DNA from: Streptomyces sp. M41(2017)
Lineage (GTDB): Bacteria > Actinomycetota > Actinomycetes > Streptomycetales > Streptomycetaceae
Length of the DNA: 64,000 bases
Direction of reading: 5' to 3'
Assembly: GCF_002078175.1 (NCBI RefSeq)
Contig: NZ_MWFK01000001.1
Location: 2,294,001 to 2,358,000, forward strand
Position numbers and translations under genes: made by a program. Below, piece after piece: positions 25,308 to 33,914 of the stretch (position 1 is the stretch's first letter; each line of letters starts with the position of its first letter). Under the pieces are notes generated by a model. The model was given only the letters and a program-made list of their open reading frames with translations. It did no database searches and was not told the DNA's origin.

Positions 25308-25667
25308 CCGGCACTCCCTCACTGACGGCGGTGACGACGACGGACGACAACGGCGCCGGCACCCGAAGACGGCGGACCCCGGCGCACGACGGCACCGGCG
25401 GAGCGCGCAGGCGCGGCCGACGACGCTGACCGTGCGTGACGCCAGGTGACGCGTGGTACGAATGCGCCGCCCCCTTCCTACCGCCCAATGGGTGGCGATG
25501 GACCGGGTTTCATCGCTTTTCCGCCCGGAAGAGGGCCTTGATCAGGTATAGGCGTCAAGACGGTCTCACTCGAAAGAGTGCTTGGGCGACGGGCCGGTCG
25601 ACCACGTAGGCTCGTGCTGGACAGGAAAAACGGTCCGTACAGCCGTACTCGAAACCAGGAGCTGATC
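25308..25667. other. Intergenic region before ybaB-recR
   Basis: A 360-bp gap. It holds a direct repeat GTGACGC (25436-25442 and 25446-25452, 10 bp apart), probably near the promoter of the minus-strand SLATT gene, and a short hairpin CACTC-GAAA-GAGTG (25567-25580) with a GNRA tetraloop in the ybaB leader. TAGGCT at about 25606 could be a -10 for ybaB. I see no RNA gene. Confidence 0.5.
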
Positions 25668-26012
25668 GTGATTCCCGGTGGTGGCCAGCCCAATATGCAG
25701 CAGTTGCTGCAGCAGGCCCAGAAGATGCAGCAGGATCTGGCGAACGCCCAGGAGGAACTGGCACGGACGGAGGTCGAAGGCCAGGCGGGAGGCGGTCTGG
25801 TCCGGGCGACCGTGACGGGTTCCGGAGAGCTCCGCGGTCTGGTGATCGACCCGAAGGCGGTCGACCCCGAGGACACCGAGACGCTCGCCGACCTCGTCGT
25901 CGCGGCCGTCCAGGCGGCCAACGAGAACGCCCAGGCGCTCCAGCAGCAGAAGCTCGGCCCGCTCACCCAGGGGCTCGGTGGCGGCAGCGGCATTCCCGGT
26001 CTGCCTTTCTAA
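25668..26012 (+). CDS. YbaB/EbfC nucleoid-associated protein
   Basis: A 114-residue small DNA-binding protein next to recR, as in most bacteria. It starts with GTG ([20 protein letters not shown]) after AGGAG. The first 50 residues form a coiled-coil-like helix ([19 protein letters not shown]), followed by the conserved core [20 protein letters not shown] and a Gln-rich helix. The last 20 residues are Gly-rich and disordered. The family dimerises like tweezers and binds DNA; it is thought to assist chromosome organisation or RecR-linked repair. It lies 86 bases before recR. Confidence 0.93.
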   Translation: MIPGGGQPNMQQLLQQAQKMQQDLANAQEELARTEVEGQAGGGLVRATVTGSGELRGLVIDPKAVDPEDTETLADLVVAAVQAANENAQALQQQKLGPLTQGLGGGSGIPGLPF

Positions 26013-26098
26013 GACCGGCGGCGGCCAACTACCGTACGCACAGGGAAAAGACGTAAGACGGAACCAGGCGGTACCGAAGCACTCGGAAAGGCAGTCCG

Positions 26099-26698
26099 TT
26101 GTACGAAGGCGTGGTCCAGGACCTCATCGACGAACTGGGGCGGCTCCCCGGCGTCGGTCCCAAGAGCGCGCAGCGGATCGCCTTCCACATCCTCCAGGCC
26201 GAGCCGACGGACGTCCGCCGGCTCGCGCAGTGCCTCATGGAGGTCAAGGCGAAGGTCCGCTTCTGCGCGACCTGCGGCAACGTCGCGCAGGAGGAACTGT
26301 GCAACATCTGCCGCGATCCGCGCCGCGACCTCACGGTGATCTGTGTGGTCGAGGAGCCGAAGGACGTCGTCGCGATCGAGCGGACCCGTGAGTTCCGGGG
26401 CAAGTACCACGTCCTGGGCGGCGCGATCAGTCCGATCGAGGGCGTCGGCCCGGACGACCTGCGCATAAGGGAACTCCTCACCCGTCTCGCCGACGGCACG
26501 GTCACGGAGCTGATCCTGGCGACGGACCCGAACCTGGAGGGCGAGGCCACCGCCACGTACCTCGCCCGCATGATCAAGCCCATGGGCCTCAAGGTCACCC
26601 GCCTGGCCAGCGGCCTCCCGGTGGGCGGCGACCTGGAATACGCGGACGAGGTCACGCTCGGCCGTGCCTTCGAGGGGAGACGACTCCTAGATGTCTGA
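26099..26698 (+). CDS. recR: Recombination protein RecR
   Basis: RecR works with RecF and RecO to load RecA on single-strand gaps. The 199-residue protein has all expected parts in order: a helix-hairpin-helix ([20 protein letters not shown]), a four-cysteine zinc site (FCATCGN and LCNICRD), a Toprim domain beginning [12 protein letters not shown] with [10 protein letters not shown], and [16 protein letters not shown]. The start is TTG, set by the conserved N-terminus MYEGVVQDL and GGAAAGG upstream. It overlaps the next gene by 8 bases. Confidence 0.97.
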   Translation: MYEGVVQDLIDELGRLPGVGPKSAQRIAFHILQAEPTDVRRLAQCLMEVKAKVRFCATCGNVAQEELCNICRDPRRDLTVICVVEEPKDVVAIERTREFRGKYHVLGGAISPIEGVGPDDLRIRELLTRLADGTVTELILATDPNLEGEATATYLARMIKPMGLKVTRLASGLPVGGDLEYADEVTLGRAFEGRRLLDV

Positions 26699-27350
26699 CG
26701 CCACGCTGCACGCGACGAGCCCCGACCCCGACGACTTCTCGGTCCAGATCGCGGACCAGGTGGAGAGCTTCCTGGTCGCCGTCACCGAGGTGGCCAGGGG
26801 CGACGAGCCGGATTCGGCCGTGCCCTTCCTCCTCCTGGAGGTGTCCCAGATCCTCCTCGCGGGCGGCCGTCTCGGCGCGCACGAGGACATCGTCCCCGAC
26901 GAGCGCTACGAGCCCGACCTCGGTCCCGAGGCGGACGTCGACGGCCTGCGCGAGCGGCTCGCGGTGATGCTGGAGCCGATCGACGTCTACTCCGAGGTCT
27001 TCGACCCCTACGAGCCCCGCAAGGCGCCGGTCGCCTGCCGTATCTCCGACGACCTCGCCGACGTCATCGCCGACCTGCGCCACGGCATGGCCCACTACCG
27101 CGCCGGCCGGACCACGGAAGCCATGTGGTGGTGGCAGTTCTCCTACTTCTCGAACTGGGGCTCCACCGCCTCCGGGGCCCTGCGCGCCCTCCAGTCGCTG
27201 GTGGCGCACATCCGCCTGAACCAGCCCCTCGACGACCTGAACGGCCTCGACACCGACCAGGACCTCGGCGAGGACGCCCTCGCGGAGGAGGCGGGTCAGG
27301 TCATGGCCCAGGAGATCGCCGGCCCGCTCGGCCTGCGCACCGTCAAGTAG
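26691..27350 (+). CDS. DUF5063 family protein
   Basis: A 219-residue soluble, acidic protein of the actinobacterial DUF5063 family, encoded directly after recR with an 8-base overlap. It contains [20 protein letters not shown] and the aromatic cluster [20 protein letters not shown]. It has no membrane segment or known catalytic motif. Tight coupling to recR hints at a link to DNA repair, but this is only positional. The gene ends 249 bases before ask. Confidence 0.85.
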   Translation: MSDATLHATSPDPDDFSVQIADQVESFLVAVTEVARGDEPDSAVPFLLLEVSQILLAGGRLGAHEDIVPDERYEPDLGPEADVDGLRERLAVMLEPIDVYSEVFDPYEPRKAPVACRISDDLADVIADLRHGMAHYRAGRTTEAMWWWQFSYFSNWGSTASGALRALQSLVAHIRLNQPLDDLNGLDTDQDLGEDALAEEAGQVMAQEIAGPLGLRTVK

Positions 27351-27481
27351 CCCGCTCGTCCGTCCCGCACCCGGTGCCGCGCGATGTGACACCGGGCACT
27401 TTCGGAGTGGCCGGGCCGAAGGACGGGCAGGTGCCGTCTCGGAGCGGCCGGATGTCCCTTGCTGACCTGACATCCCGAGTG

Positions 27482-27515
27482 ATCACGTCGTGAGCGGGAC
27501 ATCTCACGATGCGAT
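27482..27515. promoter_or_regulatory. Long palindrome upstream of ask-asd
   Basis: Arms of 13 bases match at 11 positions around an 8-bp spacer: ATCACGTCGTGAG (27482-27494), CGGGACAT, CTCACGATGCGAT (27503-27515). The inner 7 bases (TCGTGAG / CTCACGA) are perfect. It ends 28 bases before the -10 TAGACT (27544-27549), so it covers the upstream promoter area. It is a good candidate operator. Confidence 0.6.
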
Positions 27516-27543
27516 ACCTCGGAAGGGAAATCCGGCCGCTCGT

Positions 27544-27549
27544 TAGACT
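27544..27549 (+). promoter_or_regulatory. ask: -10 element of ask
   Basis: TAGACT is close to the vegetative -10 consensus and would start transcription near 27556, about 44 bases before the GTG start. Confidence 0.55.
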
Positions 27550-27599
27550 GAGCCGACCGCAGTTGTGCGGTGCAGAGACGGATTGAGCGAGGAGCGCAC

Positions 27600-28877
27600 G
27601 TGGGCCTTGTCGTGCAGAAGTACGGAGGTTCCTCCGTAGCCGATGCCGAGGGCATCAAGCGCGTCGCCAAGCGAATCGTGGAAGCGAAGAAGAACGGCCA
27701 CCAGGTGGTCGTGGTCGTTTCCGCGATGGGCGACACGACGGACGAGCTGATCGATCTCGCCGAGCAGGTATCTCCGATGCCCAGCGGACGAGAGTTCGAC
27801 ATGCTGCTGACCGCCGGAGAGCGGATCTCGATGGCCCTGCTGGCCATGGCGATCAAGAACCTGGGCCACAGCGCCCAGAGCTTCACCGGCAGCCAGGCAG
27901 GCGTCATCACCGACTCGGTCCACAACAAAGCCCGGATCATCGACGTCACCCCCGGCCGTATCCGTACGGCGCTCGACGAGGGCAACATCGCCATCGTCGC
28001 CGGGTTCCAGGGCGTCTCGCAGGACAAGAAGGACATCACCACGCTGGGCCGCGGCGGGTCCGACACCACGGCCGTCGCGCTGGCCGCGGCGCTCGACGCC
28101 GAGGTGTGCGAGATCTACACCGACGTGGACGGTGTGTTCACCGCCGACCCGCGCGTGGTGAAGAAGGCGCAGAAGATCGACCGGATCGCCTTCGAGGACA
28201 TGCTGGAGCTCGCCGCGTCCGGCTCCAAGGTGCTCCTCCACCGCTGTGTGGAGTACGCCCGCCGCTACAACATCCCGATCCACGTGCGCTCGTCCTTCAG
28301 TGGACTCCAGGGCACCTGGGTCAGCAGCGCACAGAACCAGCAAGGGGACCAGAAGGTGGAGCAGGCCATCATCTCCGGTGTCGCGCACGACACCTCCGAG
28401 GCCAAGGTCACGGTCGTGGGCGTCCCGGACAAGCCGGGCGAGGCCGCCGCGATCTTCCGCGCCATCGCCAACGCCGAGATCAACATCGACATGATCGTGC
28501 AGAACGTGTCGGCGGCCACCACGGGTCTGACGGACATCTCCTTCACCCTCCCCAAGACCGAGGGCCGCAAGGCCATCGACGCCCTGGAGAAGGCGAAGGG
28601 CGTGATCGGCTTCGAGTCGCTGCGCTACGACGACCAGATCGGCAAGATCTCCCTCGTCGGCGCCGGCATGAAGACGAACCCGGGTGTCACGGCGGGCTTC
28701 TTCGAGGCCCTCACCGACGCCGGCGTCAACATCGAGCTGATCTCGACCTCCGAGATCCGCATCTCGGTCGTCACCCGCGCCGACGACGTGAACGAAGCCG
28801 TCCGCGCCGTGCACAGCGCCTTCGGACTCGACTCCGACAGCGACGAGGCCGTCGTCTACGGAGGCACCGGGCGATGA
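27600..28877 (+). CDS. ask: Aspartokinase, alpha subunit
   Basis: Phosphorylates aspartate, the entry to lysine/diaminopimelate, threonine and methionine synthesis. The 425-residue protein starts GTG after GAGGAG and begins [19 protein letters not shown]. The kinase domain includes [33 protein letters not shown] and [13 protein letters not shown]. Two ACT domains follow (from about 265 and 345), including [20 protein letters not shown], where lysine/threonine feedback acts in relatives. The stop overlaps asd (ATGA). An internal GTG with its own ribosome site at 28356 probably yields the beta subunit, as in other actinobacteria. Confidence 0.97.
   Translation: MGLVVQKYGGSSVADAEGIKRVAKRIVEAKKNGHQVVVVVSAMGDTTDELIDLAEQVSPMPSGREFDMLLTAGERISMALLAMAIKNLGHSAQSFTGSQAGVITDSVHNKARIIDVTPGRIRTALDEGNIAIVAGFQGVSQDKKDITTLGRGGSDTTAVALAAALDAEVCEIYTDVDGVFTADPRVVKKAQKIDRIAFEDMLELAASGSKVLLHRCVEYARRYNIPIHVRSSFSGLQGTWVSSAQNQQGDQKVEQAIISGVAHDTSEAKVTVVGVPDKPGEAAAIFRAIANAEINIDMIVQNVSAATTGLTDISFTLPKTEGRKAIDALEKAKGVIGFESLRYDDQIGKISLVGAGMKTNPGVTAGFFEALTDAGVNIELISTSEIRISVVTRADDVNEAVRAVHSAFGLDSDSDEAVVYGGTGR
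28356..28877 (+). CDS. ask: Aspartokinase beta subunit from internal start
   Basis: In-frame GTG at codon 253 of ask, preceded by AAGGGG (28342-28347) with 8-base spacing. It would give a 173-residue protein, [19 protein letters not shown]..., covering just the two ACT domains. Corynebacterial lysC encodes a beta subunit of almost identical length and starting sequence, giving an alpha2-beta2 enzyme. The ribosome site is seen directly; use of the start is inferred. Confidence 0.6.
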   Translation: MEQAIISGVAHDTSEAKVTVVGVPDKPGEAAAIFRAIANAEINIDMIVQNVSAATTGLTDISFTLPKTEGRKAIDALEKAKGVIGFESLRYDDQIGKISLVGAGMKTNPGVTAGFFEALTDAGVNIELISTSEIRISVVTRADDVNEAVRAVHSAFGLDSDSDEAVVYGGTGR

Positions 28878-29932
28878 CCGGACGACCGACGCTCGCGGTC
28901 GTGGGTGCGACCGGAGCCGTCGGCTCGGTCATGCTCCAGATCCTGTCCCAGCACGCGGACATCTGGGGCGAGATCCGTCTGATCGCCTCACCGCGCTCCG
29001 CCGGCCGCAAGCTGGCCGTGCGCGGTGAGGAGGTCGAGGTGGTGGCCCTGTCGGAGGAGTCCTTCGACGGAGTGGACGTCGCCATGTTCGACGTCCCGGA
29101 CGACGTGGCCGCCCAGTGGGCCCCGATCGCCGCCGCGAAGGGCGCGGTCGTCGTCGACAACTCGGGAGCCTTCCGGATGGACCCGGAAGTGCCCCTCGTC
29201 GTCCCCGAGGTCAATCCGCACGCCGCGCGCGTGCGCCCCCGCGGGATCGTCGCGAACCCGAACTGCACGACCCTCTCGATGATCGTGGCGCTCGGTGCGC
29301 TGCACGCCGAGTTCGGGCTGCGCGAACTCGTCGTCTCCTCGTATCAGGCCGTGAGCGGCGCCGGCCGCGCCGGCATCGACACCCTGCGCCGGCAGATGTC
29401 GCTGGTCGCCGGTACGGAACTGGGCACGAGCCCCGGTGACGTCCGCCGGGCCGTCGGCGACGACACGGGCCCCTTCCCGGAGCCGGTCGCGTTGAACGTG
29501 GTGCCCTGGGCCGGGTCGCTCGCCGAGGACGGCTGGTCCTCGGAGGAGATGAAGGTCCGCAACGAGACGCGCAAGATCCTCGCGCTGCCGCAGCTGAAGG
29601 TCGCCGTGACCTGTGTCCGGGTCCCCGTCGTCACCACGCACTCCCTGACCGTCCACGCCCGCTTCGAGGGCGAGGTCACCGTCGACAAGGCGCGGGAGAT
29701 CCTGGCCACCGCGCCCGGTGTCGTGCTGTTCGACAATCCCGCCGCGGGCGAGTTCCCCACCCCCGCCGACGTGGTGGGCACCGATCCCACGTGGGTCGGA
29801 CGGGTCCGCCGGGCCCTGGACGATTCGACGGCCCTCGAACTGTTTGTGTGCGGCGACAACCTGCGCAAGGGTGCTGCATTGAACACCGCTCAGATCGCGG
29901 AGCTGGTGGCGGCGGAGATCGTCGGCGCCTGA
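28874..29932 (+). CDS. asd: Aspartate-semialdehyde dehydrogenase
   Basis: Reduces aspartyl phosphate to aspartate semialdehyde with NADPH, the step after aspartokinase. The 352-residue protein begins [20 protein letters not shown] with the dinucleotide-binding GATGAVG, and has [10 protein letters not shown], the active-site cysteine C131 in NPNCTTLSM, and [15 protein letters not shown]. The ATG overlaps the ask stop, so translation is coupled. The operon ends before a two-hairpin segment at 30037-30137. Products feed diaminopimelate for the cell wall as well as amino acids. Confidence 0.97.
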   Translation: MTGRPTLAVVGATGAVGSVMLQILSQHADIWGEIRLIASPRSAGRKLAVRGEEVEVVALSEESFDGVDVAMFDVPDDVAAQWAPIAAAKGAVVVDNSGAFRMDPEVPLVVPEVNPHAARVRPRGIVANPNCTTLSMIVALGALHAEFGLRELVVSSYQAVSGAGRAGIDTLRRQMSLVAGTELGTSPGDVRRAVGDDTGPFPEPVALNVVPWAGSLAEDGWSSEEMKVRNETRKILALPQLKVAVTCVRVPVVTTHSLTVHARFEGEVTVDKAREILATAPGVVLFDNPAAGEFPTPADVVGTDPTWVGRVRRALDDSTALELFVCGDNLRKGAALNTAQIAELVAAEIVGA

Positions 29933-30023
29933 CCCCGGACGTCCGGACCCGCGCCGTTCCGCAGGTTCTGCGCCCCCGATGTCCACCAGCCGGAATCTTG
30001 GTGGCCGTTCCGGGAGACCTTTG

Positions 30024-30137
30024 TAGGATCTGCGTTGGTTCAGTGATCAATTTAATGGTCCGGACCACTTGAACCGACCCGTGTCGGCGTCCGAAGATTT
30101 CCTCCCCGCTCTCCGCAACCGCGCGGAGGGCGGGGAG
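30024..30137 (+). ncRNA. Candidate small structured RNA after asd
   Basis: A -10-like TAGGAT (30024-30029) precedes two stem-loops. Stem 1 pairs GGTTCA (30037-30042) with TGAACC (30070-30075), extended by GTG/CAC with one bulge; its loop contains the 12-bp palindrome TGGTCCGGACCA (30056-30067). Stem 2 pairs 30102-30116 with 30123-30137 (15 bp, one T-G pair) and is followed by CGTCTTT. The segment between is more AT-rich than its surroundings. It could be a roughly 100-nt RNA or the asd terminator with an upstream structure. The -35 is weak. Confidence 0.4.
30102..30137 (+). terminator. Intrinsic terminator after the asd region
   Basis: 15-bp GC-rich stem starting CTCCCCGC, 6-base loop AACCGC, then CGTCTTT. 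It is the strongest terminator-like signal between asd and the sigma factor gene. Confidence 0.75.
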
Positions 30138-30351
30138 CGTCTTTGCGGTCGCCGTTCAGGGGCGACGGGGCAGCGGGCAAACGGGGCACAGGGGAAGAGC
30201 TGGTACGCATGAGGGCATCTGGTGCATCGTCGCGCACGCCGTACGGCGTTCCGGCGGGCGGTCCAACGGGCGTACCGGAAGGTGGTGTTCAGGCCAAGAC
30301 GGCATTCATCGCCAATGTGACGCCCGTCGCGTACAACCCTCCAGGGGGGAC

Positions 30352-31035
30352 GTGTGTCCAACTGGCGTGGCAGAGGTACTCGAATTCACCGCGGTACAGA
30401 CGAGGGGCACCGCCCTGCGTCCACCCCGCCGACTCCGCAGCCCCGGCGCGCCCGGCGGCATGCCGGTGATCGCGCCCATGCCTGCGACGCGGCCTACCCG
30501 CATTCCGGACCAGCGTGACGGCGCCGAGGACATCGCGGCGGCGGGCACGACCGTCGACCATCTCACCGAGACGTACCGGGCGCACTACCGCTCGCTCCTC
30601 GGTCTGGCGGCACTCCTCCTCGACGACACCGCCTCCTGCGAGGACGTCGTCCAGGAGGCCTTCATCCGGGTGCACTCGGCGCGCAAGCGCGTGCGGGACC
30701 CGGAGAAGACGCTCGCCTATCTGAGGCAGACCGTCGTCAACCTGTCTCGTTCGGCCCTGCGCCGTCGCATCCTCGGCCTCAAGCTCCTCTCGAAGCCGAT
30801 GCCCGACATGGCGAGCGCCGAGGAAGGCGCCTACGACCAGTTGGAGCGCGACGCGCTGATCAAGGCGATGAAGGGACTCCAGCGCCGCCAGCGCGAGGTC
30901 CTCGTCCTGCGCTACTTCGCGGACATGACGGAGGCCCAGGTCGCCGAGACCCTCGGCGTCTCCCTGGGCTCCGTCAAGGCGTACGGCTCACGCGGTATCG
31001 CCGCGCTCCGCGTCGCCATGGAGGCCCAGGCATGA
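30352..31035 (+). CDS. ECF sigma factor (SigE-family type)
   Basis: RNA polymerase sigma factor of 227 residues if the GTG at 30352 is used; GTG at 30367 or a later ATG are alternatives, since GGGGGG upstream fits none perfectly. Region 2 (about 75-140) reads YRAHYRSLLGLAALLLDD and CEDVVQEAFIRVHSARKRV. Region 4 (about 165-220) reads LQRRQREVLVLRYFADMTEA and TLGVSLGSVKAYGSRGIAAL. The N-terminal 60 residues are Pro/Arg-rich and disordered. Its ATGA overlap with the next gene, a membrane protein with a cytoplasmic N-terminus, suggests an anti-sigma partner. Confidence 0.88.
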   Translation: MCPTGVAEVLEFTAVQTRGTALRPPRRLRSPGAPGGMPVIAPMPATRPTRIPDQRDGAEDIAAAGTTVDHLTETYRAHYRSLLGLAALLLDDTASCEDVVQEAFIRVHSARKRVRDPEKTLAYLRQTVVNLSRSALRRRILGLKLLSKPMPDMASAEEGAYDQLERDALIKAMKGLQRRQREVLVLRYFADMTEAQVAETLGVSLGSVKAYGSRGIAALRVAMEAQA

Positions 31036-32159
31036 GCGCCTCCGACGATCGGTGGCGTCCCGGCGACCCGGGGCGCCCGGAACCCGAGCACAAGCAATCG
31101 CACGCTGGGAACGGAACTGTGAACCACGGCCCAGACGAACAGCCCGACACGCACGGGCAGGACGGCCCGGAAGCCGAGGGGTTCGGCTCGGACGAGCTGG
31201 CGCTGCGCCGACTGCTGCACCAGGCGGTCGACACGATCGAACCCACCGACGGCACCCTGGCCCACCTGCGCCGCGCCGTGCCGGCCCGGCGGGCCCGCAA
31301 GCGCCAGGCCGTGGTCGGTATGGCCGCCGCCGCGCTCTTCATGGGCACGGCGATCCCGGCGGCGGTGCACGTCTCCAACTCCTCCGGGTCGGACGTCAAC
31401 CCGTCCAACGCGGCCAACAGCTCCGCCGCCCAGGGCGGCGCGAACCAGGACAAGGGCACGGGCAGGGGCGACGGCAAGACGGCGGGCGGCTCGGGCGGCA
31501 CCTCCAAGGGCAAGGACTCCGGCGGCCGGACCGAGAAGCCGGACAAGGGCAAGGGCGCGGGCAGCGGTGCGGCCACGGGCGGCGGTGCCGACCCGTCGGC
31601 GTCGGCCCTGAGCGCGGCCGCGTGCACGACGGAGCAGCTCGGCGGAGCCGCCGGCACCACCGCCGGCCCGGACGCCGCGGGCGCCGTCTACGGCTCCTTC
31701 ACCGTCTCGAACGTCTCCACCACCGCCTGCACCGTCACCGGCGCGGGCAGCTTCAACGCCACCGCCCAGGGCGCGGCGCAGCAGAGCAAGGTCGGTGTGG
31801 CGACGCATGTCGCGGGCGACGCGGCCGGCGGGCTGCCCGACCCCTCGGCGGAGGTGACCTCCCTGGTCCTGCAGCCGGGCGGCTCGTACGTGGTGAAGTT
31901 CGCCTGGGTGCCCTCGGAGACCTGCCCGACCATCCCGCCGTCCCCGGACCCGACGCCCACCGAGGGGGCCACCGACACCGGCGGCACATCGTCGGAGGGT
32001 GTCGGTGCCGCTCCGCAGCTCTACACCGAGGACGGTACGCAGGACGGCAGCGTCACCGTGTCCAGCACGGCGGCCACGGGAGGCGCGGGGGCCTCGGTGA
32101 ACGTGCCCAACGCCTGCGCCGGCACGGTCATCCACACCGGAATCCTGACGTCCGCCTGA
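31032..32159 (+). CDS. Membrane protein, probable anti-sigma partner
   Basis: A 375-residue protein coupled to the sigma gene by an ATGA overlap. The N-terminal 95 residues are cytoplasmic, with ELALRRLLHQAVDTIEPTDG and LAHLRRAVPARRARKRQ, the short helical pattern often seen in partners of SigE-family factors. One membrane helix (about 97-115) follows, then a Gly/Lys/Ser-rich spacer of about 70 residues (TGRGDGKTAGGSGGTSKG) and an external beta-rich domain with paired cysteines (ACTTEQL, TTACTV, SETCPT, NACAGT). No zinc-binding HXXXCXXC is present, so it is not a classical ZAS anti-sigma. The role is inferred from context. Confidence 0.75.
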   Translation: MSASDDRWRPGDPGRPEPEHKQSHAGNGTVNHGPDEQPDTHGQDGPEAEGFGSDELALRRLLHQAVDTIEPTDGTLAHLRRAVPARRARKRQAVVGMAAAALFMGTAIPAAVHVSNSSGSDVNPSNAANSSAAQGGANQDKGTGRGDGKTAGGSGGTSKGKDSGGRTEKPDKGKGAGSGAATGGGADPSASALSAAACTTEQLGGAAGTTAGPDAAGAVYGSFTVSNVSTTACTVTGAGSFNATAQGAAQQSKVGVATHVAGDAAGGLPDPSAEVTSLVLQPGGSYVVKFAWVPSETCPTIPPSPDPTPTEGATDTGGTSSEGVGAAPQLYTEDGTQDGSVTVSSTAATGGAGASVNVPNACAGTVIHTGILTSA

Positions 32160-32292
32160 CCGGTCGCCGCCACCACCGGCGGCGTCCGGCCACCGGGCGG
32201 CGCGGGAACCCGCTGCTCGTCGGCGGACACCGGCGGACTGGCCCGGCGTTCTCGCGGACGTCGACGGCGCAGTCACCGCAGACTCGACAGAC

Positions 32293-32332
32293 GGCCCTTT
32301 GCGGCCGCCCGGCGGCGGATGCGTGAAGGGCC
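32293..32332. terminator. Terminator candidate between convergent genes
   Basis: GGCCCTT (32293-32299) pairs with AAGGGCC (32326-32332), with an inner GCCGCC/GGCGG stem. It lies between the anti-sigma-like gene and the convergent SURF1 gene. Confidence 0.6.
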
Positions 32333-32397
32333 TTCGCGTTCACGGGCCGGCGGCGGCGGGACGGGCTCGGCGGCCCGTTCCGGGGCCCGCGCGGTCG

Positions 32398-33327
32398 CTA
32401 CGCGGTGGTGGAGGGTGTGGCGTCGGCGGCGGCTTCGTCACGGGCACCGTCTCCGTCGCGGTCGACCGTGGTGTCGCCCTCGCCGTCGCCGACGGTGTCG
32501 CCGGCACCCGTCTCCGGGACGGCCGCGGATCCGGGGGCGTTGCCCTCCTCGGGTCCGGCGTCCGGGAACAGGCCCAGCTCGGCGTCGCGGGCGAACTCGA
32601 CCTCGCGGCGCAGCAGCCGGAACCACATGAAGACGACGAAGCCCGCGAAGACGAACCACTCGCCGGTGTAGCCGAGGTTCTGGAACGCCTTGAGGTCGAG
32701 CCCCGTGTTCTGCGGGGCGGCCGGAGGCACCGCCTTCATGCCGGCGTCGGCCTTGTCGAGGGTGATCCACGCGTCGTACGGGGTGTACGGCACCAGGTTC
32801 ACCAGGGACGCGGCGCTGATCGCGGCGGTCTGCCCCGAGGGAAGTCCGCCGGCCGTGCTGACCCCGTTCGACCCGGGGCTCTCGGAGGCCTGCAGGGCGC
32901 CCGTCACGGTGACCTCGCCGCCGGGGGCGGCCGGGGCCTTCGCCGGGTCGGCCGCACCGGGCAGCCAGCCGCGGACCACGGGCAGTGCCTTGCCGCCGTC
33001 CACACGCAGCAGCGTCAGGACGTAGAAGCCCTGCCTGCCGTCCAGTTCGCGGTCGGGCACGAGGAGCTGCTTGCCGTACCGGCCCGTCGCGAGGGTCTGC
33101 TTTCCTGACGTCTGCGTCGTGACGGGCAACATGCCGGCCAGCGGCCTGGCGGGGTCCGTCTCGGCCGCCGAGGCCGCCTTGTCCGCCGTCCGGTGGTCCT
33201 GCACCCGGTCCTCGAAGCGCCCCAACTGCCATGACCCCATGAAGATGCAGAAGGGGATGGCCAACAGCACGAAGACGTTGATCCCCCACCAGCGGGGCGT
33301 CAGCAGGAACCGGTACACATCGTCCAC
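32398..33327 (-). CDS. SURF1 family protein
   Basis: A 309-residue membrane protein needed in relatives for assembly of the cytochrome c oxidase (aa3) haem centre. It has the typical layout: an N-terminal helix at about 14-34 (WWGINVFVLLAIPFCIFMGS), then QLGRFEDR, a large external domain with the family motif VVRGWLP (about 118-124) and PYTPYDAWITL, and a second helix (WFVFAGFVVFMWFRLLRREV). The last 55 residues are an Asp/Glu/Gly-rich cytoplasmic tail not needed by the family. No oxidase genes are in the window, so it acts at a distance. Confidence 0.93.
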   Translation of the reverse strand: MDDVYRFLLTPRWWGINVFVLLAIPFCIFMGSWQLGRFEDRVQDHRTADKAASAAETDPARPLAGMLPVTTQTSGKQTLATGRYGKQLLVPDRELDGRQGFYVLTLLRVDGGKALPVVRGWLPGAADPAKAPAAPGGEVTVTGALQASESPGSNGVSTAGGLPSGQTAAISAASLVNLVPYTPYDAWITLDKADAGMKAVPPAAPQNTGLDLKAFQNLGYTGEWFVFAGFVVFMWFRLLRREVEFARDAELGLFPDAGPEEGNAPGSAAVPETGAGDTVGDGEGDTTVDRDGDGARDEAAADATPSTTA

Positions 33328-33367
33328 GGTACGGTGCCGCCCCGCGGCACTCGGCCGTGGGGCCCGC

Positions 33368-33742
33368 TCAGTAGCGCTCCACGAGACGCTCCCGGCCCGC
33401 CGGCGGCTCGTACGGCTCGGGCCAGAAGTCCGTGACCGTCGTGATCCTGCCGTCCTCGCCGGCGGTGAAGAACGTGACCGCCTGCATCTCCTCCGGGCCC
33501 ACGGTGAGACGGATCCACGAGACGGCGTGACCGGACTCGGCCACGACCCGCTCGATCCGCGCGTGCCAGTCGCCCGGGTACTCGCGGTTGAACGCGACGT
33601 AGCGCTCTCTGCCGCTGATGCGCTCCCGTGTCTGGGGCAGGGTGTAGACGACGTCCTCGGCGAGCAGGCCGGCGAAGGCCTCCCAGTCCCGGGCGTCGGC
33701 CGCGGCCCAGTAGCTCTCGACGGTGGTGCGCAGATCGCTCAT
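33368..33742 (-). CDS. SnoaL-like / NTF2-fold protein
   Basis: A 124-residue cone-shaped NTF2-fold protein: MSDLRTTVESYWAAADARDWE, FAGLLAEDVVYTLPQTRERI, and a C-terminal sheet ending TTVTDFWPEPYEPPAGRE. The fold is used for polyketide cyclases, isomerases and binding proteins. No polyketide genes are near, so function is open. The start at 33742 is supported by a -10 CAGACT exactly 6 bases upstream (leaderless), rather than an in-frame ATG 120 bases further up. It is divergent from the S9 peptidase. Confidence 0.85.
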   Translation of the reverse strand: MSDLRTTVESYWAAADARDWEAFAGLLAEDVVYTLPQTRERISGRERYVAFNREYPGDWHARIERVVAESGHAVSWIRLTVGPEEMQAVTFFTAGEDGRITTVTDFWPEPYEPPAGRERLVERY

Positions 33743-33914
33743 GCCAGAAGTCTGCATCCCGCCACTGACACAGCACCTGACCTGCGGGGACGTGACATCG
33801 GCCGGACGCGGTCCGGTCCGGGGCCGGGACGCGTGGCGCTCGGCCGCGGGAGAGTTGTCCACAGGCTGGGGATCCCGTCGGCGCGCTGCGGCCCGGGCCA
33901 GGCACTATGGGGCC

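Noticed and set aside
25560..25667. Signal-recognition-particle RNA next to ybaB-recR
   Set aside because: The conserved SRP core hairpin is not present; only a short GAAA-loop stem is seen.
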